The notes beneath the pieces were generated by a model. It saw only the letters and a program-made list of their open reading frames with translations. It was not told the origin of the DNA and made no database searches. The position numbers and the translations under genes were made by a program. Shown one piece after another: positions 1-7,426 of a DNA stretch of 16,816 bases (position 1 is its first letter; the number at the start of each line of letters is the position of its first letter). Source of the DNA: Rubrobacter sp. Lineage in GTDB: Bacteria; Actinomycetota; Rubrobacteria; Rubrobacterales; Rubrobacteraceae. The stretch spans positions 1 through 16,816 of the forward strand of contig JADDPM010000036.1 in NCBI GenBank assembly GCA_016781885.1, read 5' to 3'.

Positions 1-26
1 AGAACAAAATTCACCTCTGCAAGGAA

Positions 27-68
27 AGCTGCGGGAGTGAGAGTATGTGTGCCCGTCACCCCGCAGCT
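27..68 (-). terminator. possible terminator after ahcY
   Basis: A 9-bp perfect inverted repeat (AGCTGCGGG / CCCGCAGCT) with a 24-nt loop starts 36 nt past the ahcY stop. On the minus strand the second arm is followed by TTTCCTTGC, which is only weakly T-rich. The long loop makes this an uncertain intrinsic terminator. Confidence 0.35.
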
Positions 69-104
69 CCTAACTATCTAGACGATGCTGTTACTGTGCG
101 TTGT

Positions 105-1367
105 TCAGGTGCCGACCTCCCAAGAGGCGAGGTACTCGGCCTGCTCGGGGGTGAGCTCGTCCATGTTGATGCCCATGGCGGCGAGCTTGAGGTTGGCGAT
201 CTCACGGTCGACGTTCTTGGGGAGGCCGTGAACCTCGTGGGCGAGTTCGCCCTTGTGATGTACCAGGTACTCGGAGGCGAGAGCCTGGTTGGCGAAGGAC
301 ATGTCCATGACGGCGCTCGGGTGGCCCTCGGCGGCGGCGAGGTTGATGAGACGGCCCTCACCGAGCACGTTGATCTCACGCCCATCTTTGAGGAAGTACT
401 GGTCGACGTAGGCGCGCGGCTGGCGCTTCTCGACGCTCATCTCCTCTAGCGCCGGGATGTCGATCTCGATGTTGAAGTGGCCCGAGTTGGCGACGATGCA
501 GCCGTCCTTCATCGCGGCGAAGTCCTCGCCGTCTATGACGTCCCGGTTGCCGGTCGCCGTGACGATGAAGTCGGAGATAGCCGCGGCCTCGACCATCGGC
601 ATCACGCGGTAGCCGTCCATCGCGGCCTCTAGCGCCTTGATCGGATCGATCTCCGTGACGATGACGTTCGCGCCGAGGCCGGCGGCGCGCTCGGCGATGC
701 CGCGTGAGCAGTGGCCATAACCGCCCACCGTGAACGTCTTACCCGCCAGGAGGACGTTTGTAGCCCGGATCAGGCCGTCAATAGTGCTCTGGCCCGTGCC
801 GTAGCGGTTGTCGAAGAGGTGCTTGGTATCGGAGTCGTTGACCGCTATGACCGGGAAGGAGAGCACGCCCTCGTTGGCCATCGCCTTGAGGCGGATGACG
901 CCGGTGGTAGTCTCCTCAGTGCTACCGAGCATCTGCGGGATCAGGTCGGACCGCTGCTTGAGCACGCCGGTAACCAGGTCGGCGCCGTCGTCCATCGTGA
1001 TGTGCGGCGTGTGATCCAGCGCGGCGGCGAGATGACTGTAGTAGGTGTCGTTGTCCTCGCCCTTGATGGCGTAGACGGGGATGTTCTCGTGCGCTACGAG
1101 CGAGGCCGCGACGGCGTCGTTCGTCGAGAGGGGATTAGAGGCGCACACCACCACGTCCGCCCCGCCGGCCGCGAGCGTGCGGGCGAGGTTCGCCGTCTCG
1201 GAGGTGACGTGCAGACAGGCCGAGATGCGTACCCCGTCGAGCGGGCGCTCCTTCTCGAAGCGTTCACGGATCAAGCGTAGTACCGGCATCTCCTTCTCGG
1301 CCCACACGATCCTGTCCCGGCCTTCATCGGCCAGGTTAATGTCCTTTATGTCGTAGCTCTTTATCAT
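105..1367 (-). CDS. ahcY: adenosylhomocysteinase (S-adenosylhomocysteine hydrolase)
   Basis: 420 residues. The cytosolic, NAD-dependent enzyme reversibly splits S-adenosylhomocysteine, the product of SAM methyltransferases, into homocysteine and adenosine. Visible family features are His53 in CLHVTSET, MDDGAD (125-130), EETTTG (151-156), the Asn177/Lys182/Asp186 cluster in VNDSDTKHLFDN, and the NAD-binding loop GGYGHCSRG (215-223). It is a short form: it lacks the insertion and the C-terminal Lys/Tyr tail of eukaryotic and many proteobacterial enzymes, and ends EYLASWEVGT. The ATG at 1367 is preceded by AGAAGGAGGATG, a strong RBS. It lies 48 nt after the adenosine kinase gene, presumably in one transcript. 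An archaeal relative (M. jannaschii) acts on S-inosylhomocysteine; the adjacent adenosine kinase argues for adenosine as product here. Confidence 0.95.
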   Translation of the reverse strand: MIKSYDIKDINLADEGRDRIVWAEKEMPVLRLIRERFEKERPLDGVRISACLHVTSETANLARTLAAGGADVVVCASNPLSTNDAVAASLVAHENIPVYAIKGEDNDTYYSHLAAALDHTPHITMDDGADLVTGVLKQRSDLIPQMLGSTEETTTGVIRLKAMANEGVLSFPVIAVNDSDTKHLFDNRYGTGQSTIDGLIRATNVLLAGKTFTVGGYGHCSRGIAERAAGLGANVIVTEIDPIKALEAAMDGYRVMPMVEAAAISDFIVTATGNRDVIDGEDFAAMKDGCIVANSGHFNIEIDIPALEEMSVEKRQPRAYVDQYFLKDGREINVLGEGRLINLAAAEGHPSAVMDMSFANQALASEYLVHHKGELAHEVHGLPKNVDREIANLKLAAMGINMDELTPEQAEYLASWEVGT

Positions 1368-1415
1368 CTAAGCGACATCCTCCTTCTATCTGGCTCGTAC
1401 GTCTTGACCTTCTGT

Positions 1416-2390
1416 CTACCGCGTCACGGATCCGGCAAACGCCTCTACCTCCGGGGAGGGCCCGAAGGCGTTTACATAACGTTCGGCGAAGTCCGCCTGC
1501 GTGTAGCGGTGCTCCTGTGGGCCACCCTGCTCAACTGCGTAGGCTCCCGCCAGCGCCGCCATGCGCCCGGTGACTTCTAGAGGGAAGCCGCGCGCGATCC
1601 CGAAGACGAGCCCGGCGAGATAAGCATCCCCTGCGCCGGTCGGGTCTACCACCTCCAAGATCGGGGCTGCGGGTATGTCCAACTCCTCTCCCCCGTTCTC
1701 GTAGATCGTCGAGCCATTCTCGCCGCGCGTGATAACCGCGAGCTTCGCGGAGGAGATGAGCTCATCCTGGCTCTTGCCCGTCTTGCGGGCCATCATGTCG
1801 AACTCGTACTCGTTGCTGATGAGCACGGCGGCCCCGGTGAGCCCGGCGAGTATCTGATCCCCGCTCAACCGGGGCGTCTGCTTGCCGGGGTCGAAGAGGA
1901 ACGGAACGCCCAAAGAGCGGCACTCGTCGGCGTAGCGCGCCATAGCCTCCGGGTCGGTCGGCGAGATCACCACGAAGTCGTCGGCGCCCAGGCCCATCCC
2001 CTCCAGCGAGATCTCCACGGAGCGGCCCATGGCGCCCGCGTAGAACGTCACAATCTGGTTGTTCTCGCTGTCGGTGTTGATAAAGCACGAGGCCGTGTAC
2101 TCGTCCTCGACCTCGACGATGCCGGAGGCGTCTATCCCCTGGCGCTCCATCCACTCCCGGTACTCGCCGAAGTCCTGCCCCACGCTCCCGACCACCAGCG
2201 GGCGCTCGCCGAGCAGCGACAGCGAGTACGCGACGTTCCCCGCTACCCCCCCGCGCATCCGCTGCATCGAGTCGACCAGAAAGCTGACCGTCAGCGTGTG
2301 GACCTTCTCCTCAAGGATGTGCTCCTTGAAATCTCCGGGAAAGTTCATGATGTAGTCGTAGGCCAGCGACCCGGTTACCACGATACGCAC
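1416..2390 (-). CDS. adoK: adenosine kinase, PfkB family
   Basis: 324 residues, of the PfkB/ribokinase fold. It should phosphorylate adenosine to AMP with ATP. The sequence tracks the actinobacterial adenosine kinase (Mycobacterium Rv2202c type) from the N terminus: VTGSLAYDYIMNFPG, the substrate-loop RGGVAGN (46-52), and the PfkB signature DPTGAGDA (249-256) with the catalytic base Asp255. The start is GTG at 2390, five bases after AAAGGAG. It is followed after 48 nt by ahcY, so the pair would remove both products of the methylation cycle: ahcY releases adenosine and this kinase traps it, pulling the hydrolase in the breakdown direction. Other PfkB sugar kinases share the signature, but overall resemblance and neighbourhood favour adenosine. 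Confidence 0.85.
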   Translation of the reverse strand: MRIVVTGSLAYDYIMNFPGDFKEHILEEKVHTLTVSFLVDSMQRMRGGVAGNVAYSLSLLGERPLVVGSVGQDFGEYREWMERQGIDASGIVEVEDEYTASCFINTDSENNQIVTFYAGAMGRSVEISLEGMGLGADDFVVISPTDPEAMARYADECRSLGVPFLFDPGKQTPRLSGDQILAGLTGAAVLISNEYEFDMMARKTGKSQDELISSAKLAVITRGENGSTIYENGGEELDIPAAPILEVVDPTGAGDAYLAGLVFGIARGFPLEVTGRMAALAGAYAVEQGGPQEHRYTQADFAERYVNAFGPSPEVEAFAGSVTR

Positions 2391-2429
2391 GTAGGCTCCT
2401 TTACCTTTCGGATTCGCTCCCCAAATTGC

Positions 2430-2460
2430 ATAATCTGCTGCGATTCAGGATCAGGGTCAA
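2430..2460 (-). promoter_or_regulatory. candidate promoter of adoK-ahcY
   Basis: On the minus strand TTGACC (2460-2455) is followed after 19 nt by GATTAT (2435-2430), about 40 nt before the adoK start. The -35 box is good; spacing and -10 are poor. The surrounding 197-nt gap is AT-richer than the genes. I saw no SAH or SAM riboswitch core in it. Confidence 0.3.
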
Positions 2461-2530
2461 TACATTAGCATAAGCATGCCCCGGTTTCAGGATCGAGAGC
2501 ATAAAATTGCTAACGACTGTCATCAACCCT

Positions 2531-2563
2531 GGATATATCCCTCGCGATGCGAGGGATATATCC
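2531..2563. repeat. 33-bp perfect hairpin downstream of msrA
   Basis: Two perfectly complementary 15-nt arms (GGATATATCCCTCGC and its complement) flank a 3-nt loop. The element lies 24 nt past the msrA stop, in the gap before adoK. The arms contain the self-complementary block GGATATATCC. No T-tract follows on either strand, so it is not a standard intrinsic terminator. It could be an mRNA 3'-end stabiliser, a dispersed palindromic repeat, or a protein-binding site. Confidence 0.75.
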
Positions 2564-2587
2564 GGATGAGCCTCTGGCCCTCGGGTA

Positions 2588-3058
2588 TTACATGGAGAAG
2601 AAGCGGGCGAGCCTGTTCTTCTCGAAGTAGCGCTGGTGGTACTCCTCGGCCCGGTAGAACTCGGAGGCGAGGGTTATCTCGGTGACGATGGGCTTCTTGA
2701 ACCGCTCTTGAATCTTGTCTTTCGAGGCGCGGGCAGCGGCCTCCTGCTCCGGGGAGTGGTAGAAGATCGCCGAACGGTACTGGGTGCCGATGTCCCAGCC
2801 CTGCCGGTTGGGAGTCGTGGGGTCGTGGTTGTTCCAGAAGACCTCCAACAGCTCCTCGTAGGAGACCTTCGATGGATCGTACTCGACCTCGACCACCTCG
2901 GCATGCCCGGTCGCGCCCGAGCAGACGTCCTTGTAGGTCGGGTCCTTTGTAGTTCCGCCGGAGTACCCGACGGCGACGTCGGTCACGCCGTCCACCTTGC
3001 GGAACTCCGCCTCTACCCCCCAGAAACAGCCCGCCCCGAAAGTCGCTTTCTCGATCAT
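2588..3058 (-). CDS. msrA: peptide-methionine (S)-S-oxide reductase
   Basis: 156 residues. MsrA reduces the S-epimer of methionine sulfoxide in proteins and free methionine, repairing oxidative damage in the cytosol. The catalytic motif GAGCFWG has its nucleophile at Cys11. Other conserved blocks are GYSGG (31-35), CSGATGHAEVVEVEYDP (46-62), NNHDPTTPNRQGWDIGTQYRS and EEYHQRYFEKN. Only Cys11 and the conserved Cys46 are present. The C terminus ends RLARFFSM and carries none of the resolving cysteines found in longer MsrA proteins, so this may be a one-cysteine type. The ATG at 3058 follows AGAAGGAG at good spacing. It could be read through from the SDR gene 105 nt upstream, but may have its own promoter. 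Confidence 0.95.
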   Translation of the reverse strand: MIEKATFGAGCFWGVEAEFRKVDGVTDVAVGYSGGTTKDPTYKDVCSGATGHAEVVEVEYDPSKVSYEELLEVFWNNHDPTTPNRQGWDIGTQYRSAIFYHSPEQEAAARASKDKIQERFKKPIVTEITLASEFYRAEEYHQRYFEKNRLARFFSM

Positions 3059-3121
3059 ACGATTCTCCTTCTGTGATGGTTTGTCGTTGATGCAACGGTA
3101 TCACGGCCAGCCGCGAGCGCC

Positions 3122-3137
3122 CGTGTCCGGAGACACG
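3122..3137 (-). terminator. possible stem-loop after the SDR gene
   Basis: CGTGTC and GACACG form a 6-bp stem around a 4-nt loop, about 27 nt past the SDR stop. No T-run follows. It may attenuate read-through towards msrA; this is weak evidence. Confidence 0.25.
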
Positions 3138-3163
3138 AAAGGCTCGTAGGTAGACTGCCTCCC

Positions 3164-3979
3164 CTACCAGGCCGTGGCACCGCCGTCCACGACCAGCGTC
3201 TGGCCGGTAATGTAGGCACCGGCGGGCGAGGCCAGGAGAAGGACGAGGCCCTTTATATCTTCGGGGTTACCGAACCGGTGGAGCGGAATACCTTCGAGCA
3301 TCTTCTCTTCGTGCTGCTCGATCAGGCCGCCGCTCATCTTCGTCGGGAACCAGCCGGGAGCGATGGCGTTGACGTTTATGCCGTAGCGAGCCCAGGTCGT
3401 GGCGAGATCCCGGGTCATGGAGATCACGGCGCCCTTGCTCGCGTTGTAGCCGACGGTCTGCATGTAGTCCGGGTGTCCGCCGAGAAGGCCGGCGATCGAG
3501 GCGATGTTGATTATCCTACCGCCCTCGCCGCGTTCGATCATACGCCGCCCGACCGCCTGGCTCATGAGGAAGGTCCCGCGCACGTTGACGCCCACGACCA
3601 GGTCGAACTTCTCGAGCGGCATCTCGACCGTCGGCGCTCCCCACGTCGCCCCGCTATTGTTGACCAACACGTCTATGGCCCCGAAGCTCTCCTCGGTGTT
3701 CTCGACGACCCGGTTTACGTCATCCGGGTCGGTGACGTCGCACGCGAGGGCGAGCGCCTTGCCGCCCCAGGCCTCTATCCCCGTCTTTACCTCCTCCAGC
3801 GCCTCCTTCTTGCGGGAGCAGAGCACGACGTTCGCCCCCGCGTCCGAGAGGGCCTCGGCCATGTACTGGCCCAAACCCCGGCCCCCTCCGGTAACGACGG
3901 CCGTCTTGCCGTCGAGCCGGAACAGGTCGAGCGCGTTCGCCTGCGCATTCGCGGTCGGCGCATTCGCTTCCGTGCTCAA
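3164..3979 (-). CDS. SDR-family NAD(P)-dependent oxidoreductase
   Basis: 271 residues, a classical short-chain dehydrogenase/reductase. It has the nucleotide-binding motif TGGGRGLG (30-37), the DVTD cofactor-side motif (81-84), NNSG (107-110), the catalytic Ser161 in NIASIAG and the Tyr178-x3-Lys182 pair in YNASKGA. The C-terminal half (PGWFPTKM, RFGNPEDI, GQTLVVDGG) resembles gluconate 5-dehydrogenase/FabG-like enzymes. The substrate cannot be read from sequence. A 3-hydroxyacyl-CoA or related lipid alcohol is suggested by the acyl-CoA ligase 12 nt upstream in the same operon. The start is TTG at 3979, after GAGGGAG only four bases away; the next in-frame ATG (residue 40) would remove the cofactor site. 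The first 18 residues are an Ala/Asn-rich leader outside the fold. Confidence 0.88.
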   Translation of the reverse strand: MSTEANAPTANAQANALDLFRLDGKTAVVTGGGRGLGQYMAEALSDAGANVVLCSRKKEALEEVKTGIEAWGGKALALACDVTDPDDVNRVVENTEESFGAIDVLVNNSGATWGAPTVEMPLEKFDLVVGVNVRGTFLMSQAVGRRMIERGEGGRIINIASIAGLLGGHPDYMQTVGYNASKGAVISMTRDLATTWARYGINVNAIAPGWFPTKMSGGLIEQHEEKMLEGIPLHRFGNPEDIKGLVLLLASPAGAYITGQTLVVDGGATAW

Positions 3980-3991
3980 TGAACTCCCTCT

Positions 3992-5521
3992 CTAGCTCTG
4001 GCTCGTGGTAGACGAGGCCATCTTCGCCCTCTCCTCGTCAACGAGGACACGCCTCAGGAGCTTGCCGACGGTGCTCTTCGGGAGCTCGTCGCGGAACTCC
4101 ACGGATTTCGGGGCCTTGAATGGGGCGAGGCGCTCCTTGCAGAAGGCGAGTATCTCCTCCTCGGTCACCCCGCTCCCCTGCATCTTTACCACGAACGCCT
4201 TGACCGTCTCGCCCCGGTACTCGTCCGGGACGCCGACGGCGACGGCCTCGGCGACGTCCTCGTGCTCGAAGAGGACCTCCTCGATCTCACGCGGGTAGAC
4301 GTTGTAGCCGCCCACCAGGATCATATCCTTCTTCCGATCCACGACGTAAAAGTAGCCGTCCTCGTCCATACGCGCCACGTCGCCGGTGTAGAGCCATCCG
4401 TCCTTCAGGGTATCCTCCGTCTCCTCGGGCATCTTCCAGTAGCCCTTCATCACCTGCGGCCCCTTTACGACCAGCTCGCCAGACTCCCCGATAGGCATCT
4501 CCTCCGTGCCGGTGGCGACGTCCACGATCCTCGCGTCCGTGCTCGGGACCGGGACGCCGATGCTCCCCTCGCGGCTCTCCCCCGCAAACGGCGGGTTGAA
4601 GTGCGTAACCGGCGACGCCTCGGAGAGCCCATAGCCCTCGAAAAGGGTCCGTCCTACCTTCTGCTCGAAGGCGCGCTTGAGGTTCACCGGCAACGCCGCC
4701 CCGCCGGAGTTGTACGTCCGGACCTGATCAAAGCCATACTCCTTGAGGTCCACGCCAGAACTGTTGAGCGCCATGTACATAGTAGGTACACCGGCGAACA
4801 GGACAGGTTTGTTGTCCCGGACCAGCTTCATTACCTCCTGAGGGTTGAAGCGAGGCAGGAGGAGTTGTTTGAGGCCCTGACGAATGCCGAAGAGCATTAC
4901 ACACGTGAGGCCGTAGATGTGGAAGAAGGGCAGTATCGCGACTATCGACTGGTTGTTCGAGAACGCGGCGGGATCATCCACGAAGAGGTCGAGCGTCTGC
5001 TGAACATTGGCGACGAGGTTGCGGTGGGTTAGCATCGCTCCCTTCGAGACGCCGGTCGTCCCGCCGGTGTACTGGAAGACCGCCACGTCATCGGCCGGGT
5101 CGATCTCCACCCGCGGCGCCGGATCAACGTCCGCCCCGATAAACTCACCGAAGCTGAGGTGGCCGGGCTCCAGGCCCTCGGGCTCGCCCTTCAAGTCCAC
5201 GACTATCACGTTCTTCAGGCTGGTGCTGTCCATCACGCTCTGCACGCGCGGGTACATCTCCGAGTAGACGACGATAGTCCCGGCGCTGGAGTCCTTGAGG
5301 ATGTGCTCGATCTCGCGCTCGACGTACATCGGGTTGATCTGGGTGACGATAGCCCCGAGCCTCACGGTAGCGAAGAAGCTCACGACGTACTGCGGGCAGT
5401 TGGGGAGCATGAGCGCCACCCGGTCACCCTTCTTTACACCGCGCGCGGCGAGCGAGGCGGCCATCTTCTCGGTGAGGGCTTCGAGGCGGGCGAAATCGAA
5501 CGTCGTCCCGTAGAACGTCAT
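3992..5521 (-). CDS. long-chain fatty acid-CoA ligase (AMP-forming)
   Basis: 509 residues from the only legal start, ATG 5521. The enzyme adenylates a fatty acid with ATP and transfers it to CoA, the entry step of beta-oxidation. Motifs are the P-loop YTGGTTGVSKGAML (151-164), YGLSEASP (297-304), YTGD (378-381), DRKKDMI (395-401) and the C-terminal catalytic lysine in STVGKLLRR (Lys487). The true N terminus is probably longer. The same frame stays open upstream and reads TEKPWVRLYEGH and then EVFEGSLPDFF, typical family N-terminal sequence, up to about 5641. There an ideal AGGAGG (5651-5656) is followed by CGTACC rather than a start codon. One missing G would restore GTG ACC GAG. It sits between the thioesterase and SDR genes in one operon. 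Confidence 0.92.
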   Translation of the reverse strand: MTFYGTTFDFARLEALTEKMAASLAARGVKKGDRVALMLPNCPQYVVSFFATVRLGAIVTQINPMYVEREIEHILKDSSAGTIVVYSEMYPRVQSVMDSTSLKNVIVVDLKGEPEGLEPGHLSFGEFIGADVDPAPRVEIDPADDVAVFQYTGGTTGVSKGAMLTHRNLVANVQQTLDLFVDDPAAFSNNQSIVAILPFFHIYGLTCVMLFGIRQGLKQLLLPRFNPQEVMKLVRDNKPVLFAGVPTMYMALNSSGVDLKEYGFDQVRTYNSGGAALPVNLKRAFEQKVGRTLFEGYGLSEASPVTHFNPPFAGESREGSIGVPVPSTDARIVDVATGTEEMPIGESGELVVKGPQVMKGYWKMPEETEDTLKDGWLYTGDVARMDEDGYFYVVDRKKDMILVGGYNVYPREIEEVLFEHEDVAEAVAVGVPDEYRGETVKAFVVKMQGSGVTEEEILAFCKERLAPFKAPKSVEFRDELPKSTVGKLLRRVLVDEERAKMASSTTSQS

Positions 5522-5706
5522 GGCCGTTTTGTCCCGGTGCTCCTCGACCGAAGCGTGGAAGAAGTCGGGCAGCGAGCCCTCGAAGACCTCCGTCTCGGGC
5601 GAGGTGTGCCCCTCGTAGAGGCGAACCCAGGGCTTCTCGGTACGGAACGGTCCTCCTGACCTTGTCTTTCCCGCCCCCTACTATACCCTCTCGCAGCCAC
5701 GTAGAG

Positions 5707-6159
5707 CTACACGATAGGGTTGCCCTTCTTCTCAAAGATCCTGAACGCGCCGGTCCCCATCGCGACCAGGTTCCCCTCGTCGTCGTAGACACGTCCCTCG
5801 GCGGTCGCCGTCCGGCGCGTTTTATGGATCACCTCGCTCCTGCACGTGACGCGCCCCTCCCTGACCGGCCCGAGGAAATGAACGTTCATCTGGGTAGTAG
5901 CCGTCCGGAATCCCACCAGCGAGGAGACCGAGAGGCCCATCGCGTTGTCTATGAGGGAGGCGTAGACCCCGCCGTGCAGAGTGTTGTTACCGTTGAAGTG
6001 GATCTCCTCGACGTCTATGTAAAGCACGGCCCGCCCAGGTTCGACCTCCTGAATCCTGGCCTTTATGTGCTTCGAGAAAGTGACCTCCTCGTCGAAGTAC
6101 GCGACCAGCCGATCCAACTGCTCCCGGTCCAACGCCGCCCCTACGCCGCCATCGCTCAT
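5707..6159 (-). CDS. PaaI-family hotdog-fold thioesterase
   Basis: 150 residues. It probably hydrolyses acyl-CoA or aryl-CoA thioesters in the cytosol. The core carries the family sequence NTLHGGVYASLIDNAMG (59-75), with HGG and the downstream acidic residue Asp71, then TTQMNVHFLGPV and a strand-rich C terminus. I place the start at ATG 6159, directly after GAGGAGGAAGAG. An in-frame ATG at 6258 would add 33 low-complexity residues across the inverted repeat and RBS and is unlikely. It is the first gene of the thioesterase-ligase-SDR operon, so it may proofread or recycle CoA during fatty acid activation. The aligned region is typical of PaaI/YbgC-type enzymes, but the substrate is not readable. 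Confidence 0.85.
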   Translation of the reverse strand: MSDGGVGAALDREQLDRLVAYFDEEVTFSKHIKARIQEVEPGRAVLYIDVEEIHFNGNNTLHGGVYASLIDNAMGLSVSSLVGFRTATTQMNVHFLGPVREGRVTCRSEVIHKTRRTATAEGRVYDDEGNLVAMGTGAFRIFEKKGNPIV

Positions 6160-6171
6160 CTCTTCCTCCTC

Positions 6172-6198
6172 GGTACGATTCGTCCCGCTAATCGTACC
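6172..6198. promoter_or_regulatory. inverted-repeat operator candidate upstream of the thioesterase operon
   Basis: GGTACGATT, 9 nt, AATCGTACC: a perfect 9-bp inverted repeat whose near end is 12 nt upstream of the thioesterase ATG and which directly abuts its RBS. On the minus strand TTGAGG (6203-6198) just precedes it and could be a -35 box, so a bound repressor would block transcription. Length and symmetry fit a dimeric TetR- or GntR-type fatty-acid regulator. No regulator gene is in the window, so the partner is unknown. Confidence 0.55.
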
Positions 6199-6262
6199 CT
6201 CAAGGGGAGGACCCGTTTTGTGTTCCGGCCGGGGGTCGAAAAAGGCGGGTCGAGGCATGGCG

Positions 6263-6315
6263 TTGACCGCAGCGTCTGGTTTTCGTAGGCTTCGCTGGTA
6301 GTGGAGGGGTAGAAT
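6263..6315 (+). promoter_or_regulatory. candidate promoter region of the DedA gene
   Basis: TTGACC (6263-6268) stands 17 nt before the poor -10 candidate TAGGCT (6286-6291). A better -10-like TAGAAT (6310-6315) follows, without a clear -35 box at the right distance. Either could start the dedA transcript. Confidence 0.25.
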
Positions 6316-6354
6316 CGGCTCCTGTTAGTAAGAGTTGGTTAGAGAGAAGCTGCA

Positions 6355-6990
6355 ATGGGTGACCTGATCGGGAACATCGCGTACTGGGCTGTCGAGGTGG
6401 TCTACTCCTTCGGCTACATCGGCATCGCCGTCCTCATCGGGCTGATAAACCTCCACCTGCTGCCGATCCCCACACAGCTGGTCCTCTGCCTCGCCGGCTT
6501 CCTGGTCGGCCAGGGGCAGTTTACGTTCACCCTGGTGCTGCTATCCTCGACGGCGGGGGCGGTGGCGGCCTCGCTGGTTTTGTATTACCTGGGGGCCTGG
6601 TTCGGGGAGAGTAACCTGCACCGGTTGGTCAAACGCTTCGAGCGGTTCAAGCTCATCTTCGTGGCGGACCTGGAGAGAGCTAGCGAGGTCTTCGGACACC
6701 ATGGCGGGAAGGCTATCCTGATCGGACACCTCTTCCCGGGGATAGGGGCCATGACCTCCATCCCGGCGGGCATCAAGCGCATGCACATCTTCGGCCGGTT
6801 CATGACCTATACCATCCTCGGATGCCTGATATGGAACGGCGGCTTCATCTTCCTTGGCCTCCTGCTCGGCTCCAACTGGCCGGTCGTCAAACAGTACTCC
6901 TCGATCATCGAGTACTCGGTACTGGCACTCCTCATCGTCGGCATACTCGTGTTAATTTGGCGCCGTTGGAAAGCGTATAAGCGAGTCTGA
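6355..6990 (+). CDS. DedA/SNARE-associated family membrane protein, divergent
   Basis: 211 residues with about five hydrophobic membrane segments and a basic C-terminal tail (WRRWKAYKRV). The DedA family contains lipid flippases or scramblases and transporters linked to membrane potential and envelope integrity. The layout matches: PIPTQLVLCLAGFLV after the first helix, YYLGAWFGE, then GHLFPGIGAMTSIPAGIKRM. The charged positions usual in this family are changed: the PIPSE-type glutamate is Gln and the preceding acidic residue is neutral. In the re-entrant motif that usually reads GRFIPGVR, the two arginines are His and Gly. Function may therefore differ. ATG 6355 follows GAGAGAAG. The gene is divergent from the thioesterase and convergent with the broken dehydratase, ending 7 nt from it. 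Confidence 0.82.
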   Translation: MGDLIGNIAYWAVEVVYSFGYIGIAVLIGLINLHLLPIPTQLVLCLAGFLVGQGQFTFTLVLLSSTAGAVAASLVLYYLGAWFGESNLHRLVKRFERFKLIFVADLERASEVFGHHGGKAILIGHLFPGIGAMTSIPAGIKRMHIFGRFMTYTILGCLIWNGGFIFLGLLLGSNWPVVKQYSSIIEYSVLALLIVGILVLIWRRWKAYKRV

Positions 6991-6997
6991 ACCCGGC

Positions 6998-7426
6998 CTA
7001 ACCCTCGAACGCGAGGAAGCCTACCGTACCAGAGGCGACCACGTCCTCGCCCCGCCACGCGTAGACCTCGAAGGCGTAGAGGCGGCCCTCTTCCGTATCT
7101 TTAGCATCCGTTACAATCCGCTGATAGGCAGCTCGTCGCTCAGAAACACCATCCCGGAGAAGTGGGCCTTTAGCTCCTTTACGTAGCCGTGCTCCAGGTA
7201 GGGCGAGAAGAGCAGACCCATCGTGGCGAGCGTCAGCATGCCGAAGACTATGACACCCGGAAGACTGCCTCCTCGGCGGCCTCGGCTATGGTGTGGATCG
7301 GGTTGAAGCCCCCCGAGGTTCCAGCGTACTTTATTAGCTGGAGGCGCGTGATGGGCGGTAAGGCTCGCTCTTCCAGCTCGTCGCCCACCTCCCACGTTGT
7401 GGTCTGGTGCTCGTCTGCTCACCCAT
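6998..7426 (-). pseudogene. broken MaoC-like (R)-3-hydroxyacyl dehydratase, HadB-like
   Basis: The length (429 nt) fits a HadB/MaoC hotdog dehydratase of about 142 residues, but the product is split over several frames. In order on the minus strand: MGEQTSTRPQ; TWEVGDELEERALPPITR then KYAGTSGGFNPIHT; PGVIVFGMLTLATMGLL through FSGMVFLSDELPISG; and DTEEGRLYAFEVYAWRGEDV then SGTVGFLAFEG before TAG. Inserting one G after GCAG would restore EEAGLPGVIVFGML. The hydratase signature normally reads SGDxNPxH; here the catalytic Asp is Gly. Frame breaks plus loss of the catalytic residue point to real decay. The ATG at 7426 overlaps the upstream stop, as in an originally coupled operon. Confidence 0.75.

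Noticed and set aside
45..449. Plus-strand ORF across ahcY and its 3' flank
   Set aside because: Antisense shadow of the ahcY C-terminal coding sequence.
5707..6258. Longer thioesterase start at ATG 6258
   Set aside because: It would translate through the inverted repeat and the strong RBS; the extra 33 residues are not fold-like.
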